Shown in pieces: positions 54,221 through 64,000 of a stretch of DNA of 64,000 bases; positions within the stretch are counted from its first letter, which is position 1; the number at the start of each line of letters is the position of its first letter. The DNA is from Escarpia spicata (lineage: Eukaryota; Annelida; Polychaeta; Sabellida; Siboglinidae). The stretch is from contig OZ023213.1 of NCBI GenBank assembly GCA_963995525.1, positions 36,856,334 to 36,920,333 on the forward strand, read 5' to 3'. The notes under the pieces were generated by a model that was given only the letters and a program-made list of their open reading frames with translations, was not told the origin of the DNA and made no database searches. The translations under genes were made by a program, and so were the position numbers.

Positions 54221-54429
54221 TCCAAAGCCAAAGTACAGCGGATCATTGGGATGTGCAACTACCTGTCAGCATATATCCCACATCAGTGCTGTCGTTATAT
54301 CTCTTCGGATGCTCACACAAGACGGTTCAGACTTCATCTGATCCACTACACAACAAAACGTCTTTGACAAGGCAAGGACAATCATATCCAGTGCTCCTGT
54401 TCTCCTGTTCTGTGACCTCCACAAGTCTT

Positions 54430-54730
54430 CCAGGTAGATGCAAGCGATGATGGTATTGGTGGTGTCTTGCTCCAACCAAATGATGACGGTAACCTCCAAC
54501 CCGTAGCGTTCACGTCGTGCAATCTAAATCCTATAAGACGACGCTACTCTCAGAGAGAAAAGGAATGTCTTGCCATTAGCAGCTGCTTTTATAAATTTGA
54601 TCACTGGCTGTATAACAAAACCGATGTACACATACATACCGATCACCAGCCTCTAAAAACAGTACTTAAGAAGGCTTTGAATAAAGCTCCGGCGCGACTA
54701 CAGAAGATGACGATGAAACTGCAGCGATAG
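54430..54730 (+). pseudogene. gypsy RNase H domain
   Basis: QVDASDDGIGGVLLQ at its start (in a different frame from the next block), then RRYSQREKECLAISSCFYKF, HIHTDHQPLK and the thumb linker. The catalytic Asp, Glu and Asp positions are recognisable. It ends at a stop after MTMKLQR. Confidence 0.78.
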
Positions 54731-54779
54731 AGGTGCATGTGCCAAGCATGTACCGCCTGTGCTCAATACTGACAGTCGG

Positions 54780-55510
54780 CGCCCAAGGAACCGATGAAAT
54801 CCTTACTATTGCCTACATTACCATGGCAACTTGTCAGCCAAGACTTGTTCTTACTGCATGGCAAGAATTACTCGGTGACTGTCTACCACTATTCCGACTT
54901 GATAGAAACCGACGAACTGGCAAACGCACTATCATCAAGTGTGGTGAACGTGCCAAAGCGCCATTTCGCAAGATTTGGCGTGCCTGAAGTTTGCCACACA
55001 GATAATGGTCCATAATTCACCAGTAAGGAGTATCAGCACTTTGCACGAGACTATGTCACCATACCATTCACAGGGAAATGGGCGAGCTGAGGCAGCTGTG
55101 GAAATTTGTAAAGCCAAATTTCGTAAATCCGAGGATTACTATAAAGCCATGATGTTCTACAGGAACACACCGCCGACAGGACATACACACTCACCAGCCC
55201 AGCGTATGTGCTGTCATCGCACTCGCACAACGCTGCTACATGCGATTCGCTAAACGCAGCAAAATCAATAGACTCGGACATTGTGCTAAAGGAGCTACAA
55301 CACAAGAGAACTGGGAGCAAGAACACGTATGACAAGACGGCCGGTCAAGAACACGTATGACAAGACGGCCGGTCAAGAACACGTATGACAAGACGGCCGG
55401 TCAAGAACATGTGCCACTTGATGTTGGCACTTACGTCTATGCCAAGCCTCCACCGCAGCAGCGCAGCTATCCATGGGCATATGGCAAAGTCGTGCACGAT
55501 GCTAGCTCTA
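54780..55510 (+). pseudogene. gypsy integrase, frameshifted
   Basis: WQLVSQDLFLLHGKNYSVTV holds the first catalytic Asp, and FGVPEVCHTDNGP the second, followed by a stop where the family has Q or F. AEAAVEICKAKFRK holds the region of the catalytic Glu. RNTPPTGHTHSPAQRM fits the conserved C-terminal core. YPWAYGKVVHD continues after the triplication. Confidence 0.78.
55319..55402 (+). repeat. 28-bp perfect triplication inside integrase
   Basis: 'aagaacacgtatgacaagac' plus 'ggccggtc', three copies head to tail without mismatches (only the last tail continues 'aagaacatgtg'). Two extra copies add 56 bp, which breaks the frame. Confidence 0.9.
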
Positions 55511-55806
55511 GATAATATACCATTCAAACTGGAAGTGGTATAGAGATACGTCGCAACAGATTACACTTGCAGCCAGCAGCAGCACCAACAGTACCAACAG
55601 TACCCGAAGCACCACAGTACGACATTCCTACGCCTGTAATTGGTCCGACACCTGCCTGTCCCTCTGTCGATGAAGCAGGGACGTCGGGTATCGTACAACC
55701 GGCAAAAGAAATCACGTCTACCAATCCAAGTCCAGAAGTCGATGTTGATCAGGGCCAGTACGAAAGTGAGAATACCTATCGTATCCGAACCGGCCGTGCA
55801 ATTTAG

Positions 55807-55884
55807 AGTGTCGCGAATTCAGTAGAATGTTTCTGTCTAAAATCGTATTAGCTATTATAGTATAACATAATGGAATGGACATGT
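55807..55884. other. gypsy end / AT-rich spacer
   Basis: No terminal repeat recognised. Confidence 0.3.
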
Positions 55885-56480
55885 ATTTGATTAAATATTT
55901 TCCTTTCTAAAATCTTTGAAATAGCTGGCAGGATTGAAATTGGACGATAATTGTCAATGTTAAAATTATCACCTTTTTGAAAAGCGGAATAACTTTAGCA
56001 ATTTTTAATTTGTTTGAAAATATCAGTCATTATGGATTGATTGATAATTAGGTGACTGCTTTGCTAATGTCATGTTTTACCAATTTTTTGATTTTGGTTG
56101 ATATATCATCTATTCCGTTATTTGCTTTCTGAGGTAAGTGATCAATTATGCTGACAGCAGTATTTACTTCAATTGGTTTAAAACTGAGGGTGTGAGGTGC
56201 TGGGTTTTTCAAATAATCTTTATAGCATTTACCATATGTTGTAGTTAACTTAGAGGCTAGAGTTGGACCATTATTTGTTTTAAAAACGAGTTAAATTGAT
56301 TTGCGATAATAAATTGATCACTTACCATTTCTCCGTCCACTTTGAACGAATTATGATTTTTTTTTTTTTTGTATTAAGCACCATGTCTTTTTAATGTCAT
56401 GTTTATGCTTTTCAAAACTGGACTGATAATGCATTTGCTTAGCCAATCGAATATTTCTTTTAAGAATTATATTATAAGTA
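55885..56480 (-). mobile_element. LINE reverse-transcriptase fragment (L2-like)
   Basis: On the minus strand: KHDIKKTWCLIQKK, FKVDGEMVSDQFIIANQF, NGIDDISTKI, TYLINQSIMTDIFKQIKN, QKGDNFNIDNYRPISILPAI and SKILER. These are the connector and N-terminal RT blocks of CR1/L2-group LINEs. There are stops and frameshifts. It is truncated on both sides, before the RT active site. Confidence 0.78.
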
Positions 56481-56484
56481 TGCA

Positions 56485-57180
56485 AATTAGTTTTTGAGTT
56501 TACGGTATTGATCCGTAATTACCGGAGTCTGTTTTTGTTTGATTTGAAAGATTGTTTTCACCGTTCTTTGACTTAAAAAAATCACATTTTTACCATCTAG
56601 GCCTATCTAGTATGAAAATTACAAAACTAATAGTGGCCTGTCCCGTAAAATCAATAAATTACTCCTCAAATTGATGTTATCTATGTGTGCTTACTGCACT
56701 TAATGTCAATGAAAATTAAAATACTTTTAAATAGCAATACTTAAAAATATGATTCTTTCAATTATGTTATAATCATATAAGCATTTTTACAAATTAATCC
56801 CGCTTTGCATTGCAAACTTGATGCAAGAACGACTCGCGGGACTAACATTGCAACTCGCACACTGGATAGTGAGTGACCAGCTTCATTGGATGGGGAAGGT
56901 GTGCCTTTAGCGGTAAGCGGTGTGCTTTAAGCTCCTACAAAAGTCACATTCAATTCCAACTCTTCGAGCAGTCAGCATCTTGCAATGAGATAAGATGTTG
57001 CATTAAAGGTATGGAGCACGGACTGATGTAGGCAAACCCTCAACTGAATTAGTAGCATGCGTCAAAAGTGAGGTTTTTGAATGAACTAATTTGCGTCAAG
57101 TCCATTATCGCTATTGGCAACTACCTTCGCTCAATACTCGTCACACCTGCCTGTGATTACATAATCGTTGGTTGGCCACC
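56485..57180. other. intergenic, nothing recognised
   Basis: AT-rich, no recognised element. Confidence 0.4.
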
Positions 57181-57324
57181 ATGTCTGCGGGAAACAAACG
57201 AACGCACAGTAAGGCGCGGTCAATGACAACTATAGCATTTCTCAACACTCCTGAAAACGAACCAGAAAGGCCGGGCACGTACGAAGTATTCGTTGAGCTG
57301 CTGGGTGGATATTGCACAAATTAA
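57181..57324 (+). CDS. small open frame with a perfect Kozak start
   Basis: ATG in GCCACCATGT, the strongest vertebrate-style Kozak context. It begins MSAGNKRTHSKARSMTTIAF and ends LLGGYCTN, 47 residues. It is hydrophilic, with no signal peptide and no recognised domain. It could be a first coding exon (GT dinucleotides near its end) or chance. The satellite array begins about 70 bp after it. Confidence 0.3.
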   Translation: MSAGNKRTHSKARSMTTIAFLNTPENEPERPGTYEVFVELLGGYCTN

Positions 57325-57391
57325 TTAATGTATCTAATGATGACTGGCACACATCTCGCGTAGTTGGTGTGGTCCACACTGAAGAACCCGG

Positions 57392-58578
57392 AGCAAGCTA
57401 TGTCAACCAGCCTACAGCAGTGACCTGGTCTATGTCAAGCAACCTACAACAGTGGCCTGTGGTATATCAAGCAGCCTACAGCAGTGACCTGTGGTATGTC
57501 AAGCAGTCTACAGCAGTGACCTGTGGTATGTCAAGCAGTCTACGGCAGTGACTTGTGGTATGTCAAGCAGCCTACGACAGTGTCCTGTGGTATGTCAAGC
57601 AGCCTACGGCAGTGACCTGTGGTATGTCAAGTGGCCTACAGCAGTGACCTGTGGTATGTCAAGCAGCCTATAGCAGTGACCTGTGGTATGTCAAGCAGCC
57701 TACAGCAGTGACCTGTGGTATGTCAAGCAGCCTATGGCAGTGACCATTTGTATGTCAAGCAGCCTGCAGCAGTGACCTGTGGTATGTCAAGCAGCCTACA
57801 GCAGTGATCTGTGGTATGTCAAGCAGCATACAGCACTGACCTGTGGTATGTCAAGCAGGTTACAGAAGTGACCTGTGGTATATCAAGCAGCCTACAGCAG
57901 TGACCTGTGGTATGTCAAGCAGCCTACGGCAGTGAATTGTGGTATGTCAAGCAGCCTACGACAGTGACCTGTGGTATGTCAAGCAACCTACGGCAGTGAC
58001 CTGTGGTATATCAAGCAGCCTACAGCAGTGACCTGTGGTATGTCAAGCAGCCTACAGCTGTGATCTGTGTTATGTCAAGCAGCCTACAGCAGTAACCTGT
58101 GGTATGTCAAGCAGCCTACATGAGTGATGTGTAATATGTCAAACAGCCTACAGCAGTGATCTGTGGTATGTCAAGCAGCCTACAGCAGTGTCCTGTGGTA
58201 TGTCTAGCAGCATATAGCAGTGACCTGTGGTATGTCAAGCAGTCTACGGCAGTGACTTGTGGTATGTCAAGCAGCCAACGGCAGTAACCTGTGGTATGTC
58301 AAGCAGCCTACGGCAGTGACCTGTGGTATGTCAAGTGGCCTACAGCAGTGACCTGTGGTATGTCAGGCAGCGTACAGCTGTGATCTGTGTTATGTCAAGC
58401 AGCCTACAGCAGTAACCTGTGGTATGTCAAGCAGCCTACATGAGTGATGTTTAATATGTCAAACAGCCTACAGCAGTGATATGTGGTATGTCAAGCAGCC
58501 TACAGCAGTGACCTGTGGCATGTCTAGCAGCATACAGCACTGACCTGTGGTATGTCAAGCAGGTTACAGAAGTGACCT
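57392..58578. repeat. 32-bp minisatellite with higher-order repeats (~37 units)
   Basis: Unit approximately 'gtatgtcaagcagcctacag' plus 'cagtgacctgtg' (32 bp). Variant units recur at exact multiples: 'aggttacagaag' at 57857 and 58561 (704 = 22 units) and 'tgagtgatgt' at 58121 and 58441 (320 = 10 units). The period is not a multiple of three and frames across it are not genes. Spacers are not unique, so this is not CRISPR. Confidence 0.95.
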
Positions 58579-59400
58579 GTGTCACAAAATCGAGTGTAAG
58601 TATTAATAAATTAATAAATTGGCGGTACCCGATTTGACATAGCAAGTTATAGGTTCAGGTGCACTAGGATTCGGAGTGAACGAGAGACATAACGTGACAT
58701 CAGATATGTATATACGAGAAGCCAACTGGCATTCCCATTTAATACATCAACAACAAATATATGCGGTTCAATGATAGTTGGCCAACCGTTACTCTGCTAT
58801 GACATTATATTTATAACACCAAACAATGTACTCGACGAGTATGCATCCAAATACGAATTTACATGGGAGACAGTATAAACAGCTGGTCACTTACATGAAG
58901 ACGGGTATACACCGTTGTAAAGTCTATGAACTGTAACCAATGAATGTCTCGTGGTGTGCGAATGTCAACGTTCGCATCAGTCGCGTTCGGCGAGATGTCA
59001 GGACGAAGTCGAAAGTCGTTCGGCGTTCGGCGAACGAATGTCGATTCCACGCGAATCACCAGGCGACAACACGGTAACGATATCACGACGTCGGCGATGT
59101 CGAGGTCTGTCACGAAGTCTGTGTTATGACAACTAGCAGACGAAACGGTGGTGGCCTCGCATTCGAAGATCACGTCAAAACGGAACAGCAGTCGGTTATC
59201 GCTCAGTCTTCTTCAACGCGTGAGAAGTGCAGCGTCTCACAACTAATCAGTACTGTTGGAATCGTAGAAGTATTTACTACAGGCGTTGGGCGGACACACA
59301 TTTCAGTCCAATTCCTGGAGACGAGAGTGCAACACTTTCTTCTGCTCAAATGTTCGTCTCTAATGTTCGTCTGGCCTCGGAATGACCGTCCTGCCCTTAT
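58579..59400. other. intergenic, CpG-richer patch
   Basis: About 58960-59120 is unusually rich in tcg/cga with short repeats (cgttcggcg). No recognised gene. Confidence 0.4.
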
Positions 59401-59414
59401 ATAGCTTGATGCAA

Positions 59415-59494
59415 TCTCGTTTTTTGTCCGCGGGCCGCATAATATAGTTTCGCGGGCAGCAGTTGGCCCGCTAGCCACAGGTTGCCGACCCCTG
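59415..59494 (-). mobile_element. end of a hAT-like DNA transposon/MITE
   Basis: On the minus strand the end reads CAGGGGTCGGCAACCT, then 'gtggctagcgggccaac' and 'gcggcccgcggac'. This is the common animal hAT terminal-repeat pattern (CAGGGGT-CGGCAA) followed by a 'cgggccgc' subterminal region. The opposite end was not found. Confidence 0.55.
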
Positions 59495-59659
59495 GTTTGA
59501 AGCATCCAGAGAGGGAGAGCAGAAAAGGATGATCCATGATACACTGCATCGCGAGCAGAAAAGGAATAAAAGAACTATGTGAAACAATGCGGATTCAGTA
59601 AGGACAAGTCAGGCTGAATATGGCAGATATGATAGTAGTGTACTATTTGTGAGCCTTAG

Positions 59660-59768
59660 ACGATGCAGTTGGAGGTTTTTTGTTGAGCCTCAAAGGGTGC
59701 AATTGGAGGTTTTTTATTAGCAACAAACTGGGCGCAATTGGAGGTTTGCAGTGAACCTCATGAGGGTG
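59660..59768. repeat. short tandem repeat 'gcaattggaggtttttt'
   Basis: Three to four units of 'g(a/g)gcctca...gcaattggaggttttt' abutting the broken 3' end of CR1 copy 5. Confidence 0.65.
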
Positions 59769-61610
59769 CAGGTCCCCTGTGGCACTCCACTCAAAACCAG
59801 TTTGAAATATCCACCTCTGTTATTACTCTGTGTCTTCTGTCTGTCAGCCATGTTTGTATCCAACAGATCACACCATCCCCTATACCATGGGCTTTTAGCT
59901 TAAATAACAATCTTTGATGGGGCACTTTATCAAATGCTTTCTGAAAATCTAAGTAGACAACATCCACTGGTGACCCATCATCTACCCACTTTGTAATTTC
60001 TTCTAAAAACATAAGCGATTCGTTAGACAAGACCTAGCTTTTAGGAACCCATGTTGAGACTCATTTATTAATTTGTGTTTTGCAAGGAATTCCACCATGT
60101 GATCTCTAATAAGCGTTTCTAATAAATTGCATAAAAGCTGATGTTAAGCTCACTGGTCTGTAATTATCTGTCTTACACCTTGATCCCTTTTTAAATAATG
60201 GTGTAATGTTTGCTTCTTTCCATTCTAGTGGAACGATTCCCTCTTTAAGTGACAAGTTAAAGAACATAGCAAGTGGTGTACAGATTTGGTCTACAATTTC
60301 CTTAAGCAGTTTTGTTGGTATCCCGTCAACTCAAGGTGATTTGTTTCCTTTTATCATCTTAATTTTCTTTGATAACATTTCAGGAGTAACAAACAACTGC
60401 CCTAATTGATTTGATTCAACCCCCTCAAATTTAGTAGCTGGTAATGGCAGTGATCATATATTTTCTGTAGTAAACACTGAGCTGAAATACTCGTTCAGGG
60501 CCGCTGCCATTTGAAAGACATCATATATATCTTTTCCTGTATTGTTTTCTAGTCCCACATTATCATAAACCTTCTGTTTACTCCTTACATAAGCATATAA
60601 ACTCTTGGTATCATTTTTGGTAAATATATAATTCGCCAATTTTTGATTAAAAGTTTGTTTGGATTTTTGAATTTCGGTTGAAGCTAGGTAAAGGGCCTCT
60701 TTGTAGTTGTCATAGTATTCTGCATTTCCAGTGTTTCTATAAACTCTCCACCTAATTTGTTTTTGTAAGCAATCTTTCATATAGCTTCTTTTGATAGGTG
60801 TTTCTTCCTAGATCGTTTCCTTTGCGTTTGTAGGGAAACAAATCTTTCAATAATGCCCTAAATCTCATATTTCAAAATGGTCCAATATTCTGTTGCTGTC
60901 TTTTCATTCATTAAGTTAGTCCAAGTTATGTTTTCATCTGTTTATATTTGCCTTTGTTAAAGTTTCTCTCCATCTCTTTTTACCATTATTCCCTGATTGT
61001 ACTTTTATACTAAAATGGATCTGATTATGATCATTAGATCCCAAATATTAATGTATTTTAACATTATCAGCTAATTCATTTTGAGAAGAGAATACTAAAT
61101 CCAACAAATCCCCACCTCTTGTTGGTTCCAAAACATGTTGGGTAAGGAAACTGTCCTGTGTTAGAAGCAGAAACTGTTGGTCATCACCTCTAGCACGCTC
61201 TAGTTCAGCTTCGACCATGTCTTCATGTGCCCATGATTCTGTGATGCCTATTATATCGGTGTCTATATCCGCTATGATGATGTCTAAATCGCTTCTCTTA
61301 TTTACTATGCTTCCGGCATTTAAGCATACACATACTAAGTTCATGGATATTTGGTGAACCTTTCCTTGTAGATTTGTTTGTAATATTTCTTTGAAGTGAC
61401 TCTACGTGTACCCCCTGTGAATCTAGTTATGCACCTAATCAACTCGCCCCCTAGAACTGCTGCTTCTTTTCCTGTCAGACGTAGCCCGTCACTCATAAAC
61501 ATATGTTCTCTCCCTACAAAGCTTGCCCACATAACTACCGAGCCGAATCCTTCCTCCATACATAACTTCTGTACGAAGGTCGCACGATTTCGAAAATTTT
61601 TGAAGGATAT
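59769..61610 (-). mobile_element. CR1-type LINE copy 5, diverged, internally deleted and 3'-truncated
   Basis: Minus strand 5'-3': esterase end (FVGREHMFMSDGLRLTGKEA, where the block V His is replaced by Arg); junction; endonuclease start LNAGSIVNKRSDLD, GITESWAHED; then a jump from EAELE to RARGDDQQFLL, which deletes ~110 residues of endonuclease core (near 61190); EPTRGGDLLDLVF; connector (60780-60454); RT blocks (GIPTKLL-like, 60330; WVDDGSPVDVVYLDFQKAFDK, 59980); and a stop of homology right after LSGVPQG at 59769. It is a different subfamily from copies 1-4. Confidence 0.85.
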
Positions 61611-61619
61611 ATTAGGCTA

Positions 61620-62220
61620 ATTAATTTTGCTTCATACACGTGATAGATAGACAATATAATCTGGATGGACATGCTGACCATAGCAACTCGTATTCTGACA
61701 GTGTGAAGTCTTTGAAATGGGTTGAATTGTAAGCCGCCCGTGTTTCGCCCAGTTTGTGCATGAAGTCTTTTCACGGATTCAAACAGAATATGATTTTCCC
61801 ACACAAGGTCCATGCATGGCGAACAATTTACTCCATATGTAGCGTGACTTTTAAATGTTGTGTGACTTCATATAATATCATAGCACACATCATTCCAGAT
61901 TAATGATATATTCAAATAGGATAAGTTAATTAGTTACCTCGCTTCTGGTAAAGTGAAGCTGGACAATAACGAAACGTTCTGTCGGATTTTTATTGCTTAT
62001 TCTTAACGACCCAAAATGCCTTCGCGATCCAATTTTGGGTTGCTAATCAGCGGTTAAGAACATCTGACTTATGCAAACAAATTCTTGCCAAAAGTCCCTC
62101 ACAAAAGTAATACATTTCTTTTTTTGTTTGACTATTGTTATGTATACCATGTGTTTGTTGGATTACTATGATGTCGTATTACTATTGACGACCTTAATTT
62201 ACTCGGACCCATTGATGTCG
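61620..62220. other. intergenic, nothing recognised
   Basis: AT-rich, no recognised element. Confidence 0.4.
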
Positions 62221-62224
62221 TCTT

Positions 62225-63212
62225 TGGAAAGTTTTCACCATGCTTTGTTGCCTGTGGTACAGCTTTATAGTCTCCTCGAGTGATCGTTGATGCTGTTGTA
62301 CCACGGGTTTGATTTATTACCCCGCATGGGAGTCCGTCGCTCTGGTGCATGTTTGTCAATACATGTTCTTAGTGAAGCATTATAGCCATTGACGAGTTCC
62401 GCTGCATTGGATGTTGACACCATGGCTGATAGTGACTCACAAGTTGATCGAATGTCATTGTTCAAAGAATCGGCGTCAAACGAGCGGTGATTGCGTTTTG
62501 CTATATGTGTCGATGGCTTAGCTGGTCATTGGATGCTCATGACGTAGCGTACACGTGGTGATCTGATATAGACATCGGAATAACGTCAACAGAAGTAGCG
62601 AGAGTGTCATTTTTAGAAGTGATCACTAAGTACAATGTGTGGCCTGCAGAATGTATAAGTTCTGTGACGTGAGTGAAATTGTATGAGTCCAGTAGTTGCA
62701 CGAGCGGCCGGGCCTCTGCCTCAACGTCATATCTGAAGTTGAAGTCACCAACAATGCACGTTGGTGTTATACATGTATGTCGACACCTCTCGGAACAGGT
62801 GTTCTAGTTCCAGGTAGAACTCCGCCATCGGCCTGGGAGTCTTAGCCAATGATGGCGGGCGGTAAAGCGTGCACAGATTGAACGTTCTAGAACTGGCTCC
62901 ATCTAACTGGATACGCATCAGTTCGAAAGACTCATAGTTCGTTTTGGGGAGCATATTGCATTGTAACGTGTTCCTGTGGATGACGCCGACACCACCACCG
63001 CTTCCAGCCGCATGAGTAACGTTGATGACCGTATATCCGTTCGGCGTCAGTTCGGCGATTAACGGTTTACAACTGTTCTTTTTCAGCCACGTTTCTGATA
63101 TGGCTACGATGTCAATGTCGTGGTCGGTCACGAATTCATTGATGGTTAACGGTTTATTTCTGAAAGATCGAACGTTAAGGACAAGGTACGCGAGTCTACA
63201 CGACGTCAGAAA
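62225..63212 (-). mobile_element. L2-like LINE endonuclease fragment
   Basis: Minus strand: YLVLNVRSFRNKPLTINEFV, DIVAISETWLK (catalytic Glu), GSGGGVGVIHR, LCTLYRPP, then a frameshift near 62775, CIVGDFNFRYDVEAEARPLV and SISDHHV (catalytic Asp-His), followed by a linker ending RTPMRGNKSNPWY near 62310. The RT is absent. It is the same broad group as the minus-strand LINE at 18.2-19.8 kb and could be the 5' half of that family. Confidence 0.82.
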
Positions 63213-63317
63213 ATGACATCGTTTAAAAAATATAACGGTGATAGTTTTTATTGAGTAATAGTAAATAAAACGTTAAATTCGTGTGCACTCGTATACCACC
63301 GTGTTTTGTTCGTTTTT

Positions 63318-63415
63318 TACACACACACACACACACGCACACGCACACGCACACGCACACGCACACGCACACGCACACGCACACGCACACGCACACGCAC
63401 ACACACACACACGTA
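63318..63415. repeat. (ACACGC)n / (AC)n microsatellite
   Basis: About 12 hexamer ACACGC units bracketed by plain AC runs. The resulting Ala-His and Thr-His frames are not genes. Confidence 0.95.
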
Positions 63416-63419
63416 CAAT

Positions 63420-63685
63420 GCACGCACACGCGATTAGATTCCGTCTACCCGCTAAGAATCGGTCATTAGCCGTCCACCAGCCCCTCTCCTACCCTTACAC
63501 ACGCGCACGCATGCACGCGCACCTGCCAAGAGGCGGTCACTCCGCACAACTCGTTAGGGGATGTAACTAGGGGTGTGACGTCACCGAAAGTGAGTCTACC
63601 GTCGCTAGGGGGCGATAAGTAACCGGAATTGAGTTAGCATTTTGAGTCCCTGATTGATATGACTCCTGATTTGATGTTTAGGACG
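63420..63685. other. intergenic, nothing recognised
   Basis: GC-richer with acgcgcacgc microrepeats near 63500. Confidence 0.35.
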
Positions 63686-63865
63686 GACCTTATAATTATT
63701 CACACGAAGGATTTCGTTGTCACATGAAGGTGTTCGTTGTCACATGAAGGTGTTCGTTGCTACATGAAAGTGTTTATTTTGAAAGTATTCTTTGCCACAC
63801 GACGGATTTCGTTGTCACATGACGGTTTCGTTGTTATATGAATGTTTTCGTTGTCACGTGTAGGT
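63686..63865. repeat. ~20-bp tandem repeat 'ttcgttgtcacatgaaggtg'
   Basis: About eight units. The first three are near-perfect and the later ones diverge (cacgacggat, atatgaatgt, cacgtgtagg). Confidence 0.85.
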
Positions 63866-64000
63866 ATTCCAATGACGACAAGACGGTACGGTCGACTTTT
63901 ATCGAAACAGGGCCGACTACAAAGAAGGGTTCGGCGACGTAGCAGGTGAATTCTGGTTTGGTGAGTGAACAAAATAGTAACAAAATCATCCAAACTGTTG

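Larger units (their letters stand above)
52140..55806 (+). mobile_element. Ty3/gypsy retrotransposon, decayed, no LTR recognised
   Basis: Gene order gag - protease - RT - RNase H - integrase in one orientation, each domain broken by stops or frameshifts. The RT N-terminal part (usual VLVKKKDG block) is missing near 53735. The integrase carries a 28-bp triplication (55319-55402). I found no matching direct repeats at the ends. The family differs from the 36-41-kb gypsy chimera. A region-by-region breakdown follows. Confidence 0.88.

Noticed and set aside
57392..58578. CRISPR-like regular 32-bp repeat
   Set aside because: Units are contiguous with no unique spacers, and the host is a eukaryote; it is a minisatellite.

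Overview
The window is animal nuclear DNA, most likely from a marine invertebrate; the species cannot be named from the sequence. Evidence for this is an intron-split gene with GT-AG junctions, non-LTR retrotransposons of the CR1, L2-like and RTE types, Ty3/gypsy relics, a tRNA-derived SINE and abundant micro- and minisatellites. Bacterial signals such as operons or Shine-Dalgarno sites are absent.

The one well-supported host gene lies on the minus strand between 25707 and 35945. It is a seven-exon monocarboxylate transporter (SLC16/MCT family, closest in feel to the MCT9/12/14 branch). All junctions agree in phase and give a 523-residue protein. Its introns hold a complete 3.05-kb RTE retrotransposon with a perfect 14-bp target duplication, a tRNA-SINE, and long TA and CA microsatellites.

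The rest is mostly mobile-element debris. One CR1 family (ORF1 = PHD-like finger plus SGNH esterase; ORF2 = endonuclease plus reverse transcriptase) occurs as a fragment at 7.4 kb, copies at 8.4-10.9, 13.6-17.4 and 21.2-24.2 kb, a nearly intact copy at 47.2-51.6 kb, and a diverged minus-strand copy at 59.8-61.6 kb. L2-like LINE pieces lie on the minus strand at 18.2-19.8, 55.9-56.5 and 62.2-63.2 kb. A broken Ty3/gypsy element occupies 52.1-55.8 kb. A second gypsy family appears as an odd chimera in two copies (10.9-13.4 and 36.4-41.4 kb): sense gag runs into a shared ~198-bp unit and then into antisense pol/protease and an in-frame 57-bp repeat.

The most notable structures are: (1) a gene-sense, unspliced fragment of the transporter gene (introns plus a gutted exon 6) fused between CR1 pieces at 7.4-8.4 kb, as expected of LINE template switching; (2) the twice-present inverted gypsy chimera; (3) a 164-bp solo LTR with a 5-bp target duplication and a visible empty site in the sister copy; (4) a 32-bp minisatellite with 10-unit and 22-unit higher-order duplications; and (5) an 838-bp long-terminal-inverted-repeat element at a TA target. 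No prokaryote-type defence or biosynthetic system is present.
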